Part shown: positions 1 through 5,241 of the stretch, one piece after another
Layout of the letters: every line of letters begins with the position of its first letter
Numbering within the stretch: position 1 is the stretch's first letter
NCBI GenBank assembly: GCA_002317355.1
Contig: DCJC01000085.1
Span: 22,162-38,507 of the forward strand
Length of the DNA stretch: 16,346 nucleotides
From: Prevotellaceae bacterium UBA1710
GTDB lineage: Bacteria > Bacteroidota > Bacteroidia > Bacteroidales > Bacteroidaceae
Reading direction: 5' to 3'
The notes under the pieces: generated by a model
What the model was told of the DNA's origin: nothing
The model's input: only the letters and a program-made list of their open reading frames with translations
The model's database searches: none
Made by a program: the position numbers and the translations under genes

Positions 1-1619
1 TCCTCCAGACACGTAACGGTAAGCGCACAGGTACTGCTATGGTGAAGATTGCTATGGATCTCATGCACGAAGGTCTTATCGACGAGAAGACAGCTATCCT
101 TCGTTGTGAGCCTCAGAAGCTCGATGAACTTCTCCACCCTGTATTCGATAAGCTCGCTCTCTCCAAGGCAAAGGTTATCACACAGGGACTCCCTGCATCT
201 CCAGGTGCAGCATGCGGTCAGATCGTCTTCCATGCAGACGATGCCGAGAAGTGGCATGCCGACGGACATAAGGTCATCATGGTGCGTATCGAGACATCTC
301 CTGAAGATCTTGCTGGTATGGCATCTGCAGAGGGTATCCTTACTGCTCGTGGCGGTATGACCTCCCATGCAGCTGTTGTGGCTCGTGGTATGGGTAAGTG
401 CTGCGTATCAGGTGCTGGCGCTATCAATGTGGATTACAAGTCACGTACTGTTGAGATTGATGGCGTAGTATATAAGGAGGGCGACTATATCTCGCTCAAT
501 GGCACTACAGGACAGGTTTATGCTGGTCAGATTGAGACAAAGGCAGCTGAACTCTCAGGCGACTTCAAGGAACTCATGGATCTCTGCGACAAATACACCA
601 AGATGGAGGTTCGCACCAATGCCGACACTCCACACGATGCAGAGGTTGCACGCGCATTCGGAGCAAAGGGTATCGGTCTCACACGTACTGAGCACATGTT
701 CTTCGACGATCAGAAGATTGTGGCTATGCGAGAGATGATTCTTGCTGATTCTGTAGAAGGACGTGAGAAGGCACTTGCCAAACTCCTTCCTTATCAGAAG
801 TCAGACTTCTACGGCATCCTCAAGGCTATGGATGGCTTGCACGTAAACATCCGTCTGCTCGATCCACCTCTCCACGAGTTCGTACCACACGATGCTGCTG
901 GTCAGGAGACAATGGCTAAGGAGATGGGAGTAAGCGTAGAGGAAATCCGTAAGCGCGTCAATTCGCTCGCTGAGAACAACCCAATGCTCGGACATCGTGG
1001 CTGCCGTCTTGGTATCACATTCCCTGAGATTACAGCAATGCAGACTCGCGCTATCCTTGGTGCTGCCTGTCAGCTTAAGAAGGAAGGCTTCGACCCACAT
1101 CCTGAGATCATGGTTCCGCTCATCGGTACTGTCAACGAGCTTAAGCAGCAGAAGGCTATCATCAAGGCAAATGCAGAGGCAGTGTTCGCAGAAGAGGGTA
1201 TCTCACTCGACTTCGAAATCGGTACAATGATTGAGATACCACGTGCTGCTCTTACTGCAGGTCTTATTGCCGAGGAGGCAGAATACTTCTCATTCGGCAC
1301 AAACGACCTTACTCAGATGACCTTCGGTTATTCTCGTGACGATATCGCTTCATTCCTCCCTGCATATATGGAGAAGAAGATTCTTAAGGTTGACCCATTC
1401 CAAGTGCTCGATCAGGAAGGTGTTGGTCAGCTTATCAAGATGGCTGTAGAGAATGGTCGTGCTACTCGTCCAGGCATGCGTACAGGTATCTGTGGCGAGC
1501 ATGGTGGCGAACCATCATCAGTTAAGTTCTGCGCAAAGGTTGGTATGGATTACGCTTCTTGCTCTCCATTCCGCGTGCCAATCGCACGTCTTGCAGCCGC
1601 ACAGGCAGCAGTCGAATAG
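1..1619 (+). CDS. ppdK: Pyruvate phosphate dikinase, C-terminal ~540 residues (5' end outside window)
   Basis: Interconverts pyruvate, ATP and Pi with PEP, AMP and PPi in the cytoplasm. The frame is open from position 3 to the window edge, and the codons before the first ATG at 39 already read as the family sequence (QTRNGKRTGTAM), so that Met is internal and the gene is cut by the window. Family enzymes have about 880-910 residues, so roughly the first 370 (the ATP-grasp nucleotide domain) are missing. Visible are the phosphohistidine domain with the swivelling His in GGMTSHAAVVARG (His codon 366-368) and the C-terminal PEP/pyruvate TIM barrel, with TRTEHMFF, GHRGCRLG, the FGTNDLTQM motif and the catalytic Cys in GICGEHGG (Cys codon 1491-1493). 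The C-terminus PIARLAAAQAAVE is typical. Identification is secure from motifs. Likely terminators lie about 200 nt downstream. Confidence 0.97.
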   Translation, partial: LQTRNGKRTGTAMVKIAMDLMHEGLIDEKTAILRCEPQKLDELLHPVFDKLALSKAKVITQGLPASPGAACGQIVFHADDAEKWHADGHKVIMVRIETSPEDLAGMASAEGILTARGGMTSHAAVVARGMGKCCVSGAGAINVDYKSRTVEIDGVVYKEGDYISLNGTTGQVYAGQIETKAAELSGDFKELMDLCDKYTKMEVRTNADTPHDAEVARAFGAKGIGLTRTEHMFFDDQKIVAMREMILADSVEGREKALAKLLPYQKSDFYGILKAMDGLHVNIRLLDPPLHEFVPHDAAGQETMAKEMGVSVEEIRKRVNSLAENNPMLGHRGCRLGITFPEITAMQTRAILGAACQLKKEGFDPHPEIMVPLIGTVNELKQQKAIIKANAEAVFAEEGISLDFEIGTMIEIPRAALTAGLIAEEAEYFSFGTNDLTQMTFGYSRDDIASFLPAYMEKKILKVDPFQVLDQEGVGQLIKMAVENGRATRPGMRTGICGEHGGEPSSVKFCAKVGMDYASCSPFRVPIARLAAAQAAVE

Positions 1620-1631
1620 TAAGTAACGTGA

Positions 1632-1793
1632 GTTCGACGGATTGCTTTCGCCAATTAAAAAAACAGAATAAAACAGATAAAACCAAATAAAACATTTGTT
1701 TTCTTTTGTATTTCAAGGTTTTCTTTTGTTTTTTTTAATCGCGAAAGCAACTTATCTTATTCTAAAGCAAGCAATTCTTAATTCGACGAATTG
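1632..1793. repeat. Long A/T-armed inverted repeat bounded by direct repeats, downstream of ppdK
   Basis: A perfect 10-bp inverted repeat (TTGCTTTCGC at 1642-1651, GCGAAAGCAA at 1741-1750) encloses an A-rich left arm and a T-rich right arm (ATTAAAAAAA against TTTTTTTAAT and beyond), so the transcript could fold into an imperfect hairpin of about 109 nt. Two similar 13-mers, GTTCGACGGATTG (1632-1644) and ATTCGACGAATTG (1781-1793), lie outside it in direct orientation with 11 of 13 bases matching. No protein is encoded in 1620-1970 on the + strand. It could be a decayed miniature element or a 3'-UTR structure; the sequence does not decide. Confidence 0.5.
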
Positions 1794-1815
1794 ACGTTAA
1801 GTATGCTCACTGAAT

Positions 1816-1864
1816 AGAAAAGGGGTAAGTGCTTGTCAATGCAAGTGCTTACCTCTTCTTTTGT
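1816..1864 (+). terminator. Probable intrinsic terminator of ppdK
   Basis: Left arm about 1817-1835 and right arm about 1842-1861 form a stem of roughly 19 bp, with a few G-U pairs and one mismatch, around a 6-nt loop (TCAATG). The core pairs GGTAAGTGCTTG with CAAGTGCTTACC through two G-U wobbles. The 3' side is T-rich (CTTCTTTTGTG). It is the first strong hairpin with a T-run after ppdK. Confidence 0.7.
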
Positions 1865-1920
1865 GACTTGAAAAAAAGGAATTACGAGAGGACTTTGCTT
1901 TTCCAAATCTCGGAAGAGCC

Positions 1921-1959
1921 AAAAAACTCTCCGCACTTACATGATGTAGATGCGGGGAG
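1921..1959 (-). terminator. Intrinsic terminator of the rubredoxin gene
   Basis: On the - strand a 9-bp stem (CTCCCCGCA pairing with TGCGGAGAG, one G-U; + coordinates 1951-1959 and 1927-1935) is followed directly by six T (1926-1921). It begins 12 nt after the rubredoxin stop codon, a standard position for a factor-independent terminator. Confidence 0.85.
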
Positions 1960-1970
1960 GAATCTAATTG

Positions 1971-2144
1971 TTACTTACAATCTTTTTTATCGCATTTTGT
2001 GAATGCACTCTTACCTTCGCCACATTCTGGGCACTTGTAACTTTCAGGCAATTCTTCGAATGGAGTGCCAGGCTTGATGTTGGCTTTTGGGTCGCCCTTT
2101 GCTGGGTCATACACCCAACCACACTTACATTTGTACTTTTCCAT
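1971..2144 (-). CDS. Rubredoxin, 57 aa, with unusual CxC first metal-binding knuckle
   Basis: Small iron-sulfur-free redox protein that carries one electron on a single Fe bound by four Cys. The translation starts MEKYKCKCGWVYDP, continues with PGTPFEELPESYKCPECG and ends FTKCDKKDCK. GWVYDP, GTPFEELP and CPECG are diagnostic of the family, as is the length (family about 50-60 aa). The second Cys pair is canonical (C38-P-E-C41-G). The first pair is C6-K-C8-G instead of the usual C-x-x-C-G, one residue short. Two extra Cys, C51 and C56, lie in a short C-terminal tail. The start is the ATG at 2144; there is no SD sequence, as is normal in Bacteroidetes. The gene is monocistronic, with its own -7 box at 2190-2197 and its own terminator at 1921-1959. 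The likely cytoplasmic role is electron transfer to rubrerythrin or other oxygen-stress enzymes, which is inference from the family. Confidence 0.9.
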   Translation of the reverse strand: MEKYKCKCGWVYDPAKGDPKANIKPGTPFEELPESYKCPECGEGKSAFTKCDKKDCK

Positions 2145-2189
2145 AATTTAATAATTTAAAATGTTAATACTTTGGTTATATAACCGCTG

Positions 2190-2197
2190 CAAAATTA
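2190..2197 (-). promoter_or_regulatory. Bacteroidetes-type -7 box for rubredoxin
   Basis: TAATTTTG on the - strand matches the TAnnTTTG consensus and lies 45 nt before the rubredoxin ATG. No TTTG is found at the expected 19-21 bp upstream, so the call rests on the -7 box and position only. Confidence 0.5.
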
Positions 2198-2337
2198 TGG
2201 AGATTCTGCCGTAATTCATCTAGTTTGTTATTAAACATATTAATGCAAGTATAAGCGTGACAGATACATAGCATTTATAATAACGCACATCTTATACTAT
2301 CCAGAAAACTCAGTAGTAAAAAGCAAAGCCTAACCCA

Positions 2338-2372
2338 CAGAGAAGCCATCCTCTCTGCTTTTGGCTTTTCTG
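2338..2372. other. Stable hairpin downstream of the DUF4491 unit
   Basis: CAGAGAAGCCA (2338-2348) pairs with TGGCTTTTCTG (2362-2372) over 11 bp with one G-U. The T-run is weak on both strands. It lies after the heptamer repeat in the direction of the - strand operon and could be its terminator or a processed 3' end. The rest of 2198-2337 shows nothing recognisable. Confidence 0.4.
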
Positions 2373-2378
2373 TTTCCA

Positions 2379-2452
2379 GTTAGAAGTGAGGATTAAATTC
2401 AGTTAGGAGTTAGAAGTTCTTGCCAGAGCATGAATTGCTAACTCCTAATTCA
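2379..2452. repeat. Heptamer-repeat hairpin element, copy A
   Basis: The left arm carries GTTAGAAGTGAGGA and GTTAGGAGTTAGAAG, and the right arm GCTAACTCCTAATTC. Units are degenerate 7-mers of the TTAGGAG / TAACTCC type arranged as inverted arms around a loop (GTTCTTGCCAGAGCATG). The same organisation recurs at 11510-11586 and 16091-16164, with loop positions in common (GTT..TT..CC....GCAT). Confidence 0.75.
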
Positions 2453-2534
2453 TCACAAATAAATCGTAAGCCCTTTTTTATCGAAAGCGCACACTTTATT
2501 TTCACACACGCGGACCCAAATAATCACGTAAACA
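2453..2534 (-). repeat. Conserved post-stop segment, copy A (3' of DUF4491 gene)
   Basis: Read on the - strand, this 82-nt segment starts right at the stop codon of the DUF4491 gene. It is recognisably similar to 16001-16094, which follows the stop of the TPR gene. Shared blocks in order are TGTTTACGTG, TTTGGG, GTGAAAATA, AGTGTG, TTCGAT, AAAAAAGG and CGATTTAT, ending in GTGA where the heptamer hairpin begins. No coding potential is evident. Confidence 0.65.
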
Positions 2535-2843
2535 CTATTTACTCTCTTCTTCGTATTCGTCTTTGCGCTTTGGGTTCATTGGAAACCAACCCTTTCTGAC
2601 ACGCTCACGCTGCTCGAATATCTCGAGGATACTCCAGAGACATGAACAACCGACAACACCGAGTACGGGGCTAAGAATCTCGTTTTCGGTGAAGAGGGAT
2701 GCGACTATGAAGATAATGCCTGCGATGAGGAATGCCCACCAGCATTTTACTCCGAAGTAGTATTCGGATTTGATTACGATTGGATGAAAAATGCCGATCA
2801 CAAGAAATGTTGTTACGGCGATGATAAGTCCGAGAAAGTTCAT
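2535..2843 (-). CDS. DUF4491-type small membrane protein, 102 aa
   Basis: Recognised as the short DUF4491-like family of Bacteroidetes inner-membrane proteins; its function is unknown. The sequence has three hydrophobic segments (about residues 3-22, 35-52 and 56-75), a KCWWAF motif between the first two, and a cytoplasm-like basic/acidic tail with KGWFPMNPKRKDEYEEE. The start is placed at ATG 2843 (MNFLGLIIAV). An in-frame TTG at 2873 would add ten residues encoded by a palindromic repeat, which is unlikely to be genuine. It is the third gene after the hemolysin III-like and LuxR-type genes, separated from luxR by 215 nt that hold three palindromic half-elements and a probable terminator. 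No clear promoter of its own was found, so it may depend on read-through. Confidence 0.8.
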   Translation of the reverse strand: MNFLGLIIAVTTFLVIGIFHPIVIKSEYYFGVKCWWAFLIAGIIFIVASLFTENEILSPVLGVVGCSCLWSILEIFEQRERVRKGWFPMNPKRKDEYEEESK

Positions 2844-2857
2844 ATAGTAAAAGAAAA

Positions 2858-2953
2858 GCCCCCTAGCCCCCAAAGGGGGAATTATTTTTATAGTATTTTC
2901 AATGAATCACCTTTCACAATGTTGCTTTCTGAAGTTCCCTTGGGGGTGGGGGA
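2858..2953. repeat. Inverted pair of C5/G5 palindromic repeats (E1/E2)
   Basis: E1 (2858-2882) contains CCCCCAAAGGGGG preceded by CCCCCTAG. E2 (2934-2953) is a degenerate copy in the opposite orientation (TTCCCTTGGGGGTGGGGGA). The pair encloses about 50 A/T-rich nt. The family continues at 3031-3054 (E3) and at 3261-3354 (E4/E5). E1 ends about 15 nt before the DUF4491 start codon and so lies in its leader. Confidence 0.75.
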
Positions 2954-3024
2954 GATTACTGTTTTGGGTGCTTAATTCTTTGAAATATATTTATAATGTT
3001 CTGCCCGCCGAGATAAAGACTATC

Positions 3025-3054
3025 AAAAAACTCCCCCTTCGGGGGATGGGGGGC
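3025..3054 (-). terminator. Palindromic repeat E3 forming an intrinsic-terminator structure after luxR
   Basis: On the - strand TCCCCC-GAA-GGGGGA folds into a 6-bp stem with a 3-nt loop and is followed by AG and six T (3030-3025). The element 3031-3054 (CCCCCTTCGGGGGATGGGGGG on +) belongs to the same family as E1, E2, E4 and E5. It lies 4 nt past the luxR-type stop codon, so a dispersed repeat here appears to act as a terminator or attenuator before the DUF4491 gene. Confidence 0.6.
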
Positions 3055-3058
3055 TACT

Positions 3059-3691
3059 TTACAACTCACTCACATCTGCCAGTCCGTTCATCACTACATA
3101 TATTATGATGTCTGCGAGAGAACGTGCATGGAGCTTCTCCATAATGTTCTTGCGGTGAGATATGGCGGTGGTGAGGCTTATGTCGAGTTGATCAGCAACT
3201 TCCTTGTTGATATAGCCCTTGCTGAGAAGTACTGCCACTTCTATCTCGCGGGGAGATAAGACCCCCCTCTCATCACCCTTAAAGGGAGAAGATGCTAACG
3301 CGTGGACGGGCTGTGGCGATGGGAAGTCCCCCTTTAAGGGGGATTTAGAGGGGCCGTGTGGCCCATGCCGACTATGCTTGAGTGCGAGTATGTCGCGAAC
3401 CAGTTCCTTCTCCTTTTGGCACACATTGATGGTCTTTACGCCATTGATAGTCATGTCGCCATTGACGAGGACTATGCTTCTTGCTGCCTGTTGACGAAAG
3501 AACTGGCAATGCTCGAAGTATATGCGTGATGAGACGAAGAAATGCACAAACTCTTTGGTGTCGAGTGCTTCCACTTCCTCAAAGGTCTGGATAAGTCGCA
3601 CCTCAGCCACGGGGATAATATCTTTAAGGATGGCTTGTAGTCCAAGTCCTGCGAGAATGTTGGATTCTATGATAGCGAAGGATGGTTGCAT
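3059..3691 (-). CDS. LuxR/FixJ-type regulator with degenerate receiver and repeat-derived linker, 210 aa
   Basis: Predicted DNA-binding transcription regulator. The C-terminal HTH (residues about 144-205) is clear: LSPREIEVAVLLSKGYINKE, then LDISLTTAISHRKNIMEKL. The N-terminal part (1-105) has the size and hydrophobic pattern of a response-regulator receiver but lacks the phosphoacceptor Asp: FVHFFVSS has Ser where the Asp is expected, and only one acidic residue (E9) remains of the usual pair. Phosphorylation is therefore unlikely. Residues 113-144, between the two parts, are encoded by an inverted pair of C5/G5 palindromic repeats (SPLKGD and SPFKGDERG), which remain in frame. The gene starts 11 nt after the hemolysin III-like stop, so the two are almost certainly cotranscribed. 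A terminator-like repeat follows the stop. The target is unknown; it may regulate its own operon. Confidence 0.85.
   Translation of the reverse strand: MQPSFAIIESNILAGLGLQAILKDIIPVAEVRLIQTFEEVEALDTKEFVHFFVSSRIYFEHCQFFRQQAARSIVLVNGDMTINGVKTINVCQKEKELVRDILALKHSRHGPHGPSKSPLKGDFPSPQPVHALASSPFKGDERGVLSPREIEVAVLLSKGYINKEVADQLDISLTTAISHRKNIMEKLHARSLADIIIYVVMNGLADVSEL
3261..3354. repeat. Inverted pair of C5/G5 palindromic repeats (E4/E5) inside the LuxR-type gene
   Basis: E4 (3261-3290) and E5 (3325-3354) are inverted copies of one another. Each has a palindromic core (CCCTTAAAGGG; CCCCCTTTAAGGGGG) flanked by a C- or G-rich outer block (ACCCCCCTC; TAGAGGGG). Their arrangement and spacing resemble E1/E2 about 400 nt away. 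The insert is in frame with the host gene and contributes about 32 residues of low-complexity linker. Confidence 0.85.
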
Positions 3692-3702
3692 GCGTTGATG
3701 AA

Positions 3703-4359
3703 TTAGCTGATGATCAACAATAAAACCAGTGTCCAGTGTGCCATTGCTCCGAATAGTACGAAGACATGCCAGATAGGGTGGAAGTATTTCTTGCTGTCGT
3801 GGGCATAGAAATATGTTCCTGCCGAGTAGAATACGCCTTCAGAGAGTAGCACTATCAGTTCTGTGGTGGATAGCTTGTTATATACCTCTGGGGCTATGAG
3901 TACGATACTCCAGCCCATGGTAAGGTATATGGCGAGTGATAGCTTTGGATTTTTCCCGAAGGCGAATATCTTATAGAATACACCACCTATGACCGCTGCC
4001 CATTGTAGTCCGAACACTAACCATCCCATCCATCCTCCGATGACTCCGATGCAGATGGATGTGTAGGAGCATGCTATCATCACATAGATGCTGATGTGGT
4101 CGCAACGGCGTAGCACATTCTTTGCCAATCCGGGCTTTACCCAGTGGTAGAGTGTGCTTGAGAGGAACATAAGGAACATGCCCACGATGAAGAATATGAC
4201 ACCGAAGGTCATTTGCCAGCTTTTGCCCACGGCAGGCCATACCATCCAAATAGATGATAATGCAAAGACGGCCCCCACAAGGTGAGTCCATGTGTTGCCT
4301 TGTTCGTTGATGCCCCAGAATGGCTTTTGTGATGATGTTGTTATGTCTTTATTATCCAT
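3703..4359 (-). CDS. Hemolysin III / PAQR-family membrane protein, 218 aa
   Basis: Seven-transmembrane protein of the hemolysin III (YqfA/Hly-III, PAQR-related) family in the inner membrane. The family's metal-binding and hydrolase-like residues are present: S67/S68 and H72 in SSTLYHW, D87 in RRCDHISIY, and H194 and H198 in HPIWHVF. Despite the name, most members are not proven haemolysins; the PAQR superfamily suggests a lipid- or ceramide-hydrolase-like activity. The start is ATG 4359 (MDNKDI). The in-frame TTG at 4380 is rejected because the -7 promoter box TAACTTTG (4375-4368) lies between it and the ATG. The promoter box ends 8 nt before the ATG, implying a nearly leaderless mRNA. It is the first gene of a likely operon with the LuxR-type regulator. 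Confidence 0.9.
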   Translation of the reverse strand: MDNKDITTSSQKPFWGINEQGNTWTHLVGAVFALSSIWMVWPAVGKSWQMTFGVIFFIVGMFLMFLSSTLYHWVKPGLAKNVLRRCDHISIYVMIACSYTSICIGVIGGWMGWLVFGLQWAAVIGGVFYKIFAFGKNPKLSLAIYLTMGWSIVLIAPEVYNKLSTTELIVLLSEGVFYSAGTYFYAHDSKKYFHPIWHVFVLFGAMAHWTLVLLLIIS

Positions 4360-4367
4360 TTCTGGTG

Positions 4368-4398
4368 CAAAGTTATGCAAATATTTTTATTTGTCAAA
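4368..4398 (-). promoter_or_regulatory. Consensus Bacteroidetes promoter of the hemolysin III operon
   Basis: TTTG (4398-4395), a 19-bp spacer and TAACTTTG (4375-4368) on the - strand match the full -33/-7 consensus. Only 8 nt separate the box from the ATG, so transcription probably starts within a few bases of the start codon. Confidence 0.8.
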
Positions 4399-4476
4399 AA
4401 TAAATAATCAAAAATAATATGTATTATTCATTTTTCACAAAACGCTTTCCCTTTTTTACTATTCCCTTTCCTCTTT

Positions 4477-5238
4477 TTACCCTATCCACTCCGCCACTTC
4501 ATTTCTTCTTGTACGCGAAATGATTATTTCAGGTGGAGTGTCACCTTTCAGGATAAGACTTTTCTTGCCATTAGATAATCGTTCTGTTGCGGCTACCTGT
4601 TCGAGAGGAACAATGAACTTGCGGTTTACTCGCATAAACTGCTGGGGATCAAGTTGGGAAGCAAGTTCTTCGAGTGACATGTTTATAGGATAAGAGGTGT
4701 CGTCGAGAAGCTTGATGTATGTGTTTTTCTGTTCGGAAACGATATATCTGATTCCTGATACGGATATGATCTTTTCTCCTTTGACGGTTTTTACAATGAA
4801 GCGCTTTCTGAAATCCTCATTTTGCGCAAGGGTAGTTACAGCATTTGCTTTGTTTGACGATTCCGTATTTGTCTTTCTGCATGATAGCAATCGTTCTGCT
4901 TTCTTCATGGCAATATGGAACTGCTCCTTGTCTATTGGCTTGAGAAGGTACGAAAGACTGTTGTATTCAAAAGCTTTCAGGGCATGGCTTTCGCTCTCTG
5001 TAATGAAGATTACGGGAATATCATCAGGGACACATGACAGAGCATCAAAACTGAGGCCGTCGCTAAGCTGGATATCAGCTATGATGATGTCAACATCTGA
5101 TTGTGACAAAAAGAAATGCCTGCCTTCTGCAACTGTTGGTATTGGACCAATCAACAGTGCAGAAGGCATGATTTCCTCGATCATGTGTCTGAGTATGTGA
5201 TAATGGTGTATCTCGTCTTCGAGAATCAGAATCTTCAT
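4477..5238 (-). CDS. LytTR-family response regulator, 253 aa
   Basis: Two-domain cytoplasmic regulator. The receiver (residues 1-118) has the acidic cluster E7-D8-E9, phosphoacceptor D55 in IIIADIQLSDG, T80 in VIFITES and K100 in YLLKPID, so it looks functional. A linker (119-145) leads to a LytTR DNA-binding domain (about 147-253) with the family signature FMRVNRKFIVPLEQV and the C-terminal ISRTRRNEV. The start is ATG 5238, 3 nt after the stop of the secreted-protein gene, so the pair is transcribed and probably translated together. A LytS-type histidine kinase normally partners such regulators; none is in the window. No clear terminator follows, only an A/G-rich - strand stretch (4476-4440). 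Confidence 0.95.
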   Translation of the reverse strand: MKILILEDEIHHYHILRHMIEEIMPSALLIGPIPTVAEGRHFFLSQSDVDIIIADIQLSDGLSFDALSCVPDDIPVIFITESESHALKAFEYNSLSYLLKPIDKEQFHIAMKKAERLLSCRKTNTESSNKANAVTTLAQNEDFRKRFIVKTVKGEKIISVSGIRYIVSEQKNTYIKLLDDTSYPINMSLEELASQLDPQQFMRVNRKFIVPLEQVAATERLSNGKKSLILKGDTPPEIIISRTRRNEVAEWIG

Positions 5239-5241
5239 TTC

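Noticed and set aside
1968..2159. 63-aa + strand frame over the rubredoxin gene
   Set aside because: It is antisense to a clear rubredoxin on the - strand and has no recognisable features.
2379..2452. Heptamer and C5/G5 repeats as a CRISPR array
   Set aside because: Repeats are short, degenerate, inverted and without regular unique spacers; no cas genes are present.
2844..2873. TTG start for the DUF4491 protein at 2873
   Set aside because: It adds residues translated from a palindromic repeat; ATG 2843 gives the normal family N-terminus.
4697..5200. Antisense open frame opposite the LytTR regulator
   Set aside because: The regulator frame has complete receiver and LytTR motifs; the antisense translation matches nothing and lacks a start context.
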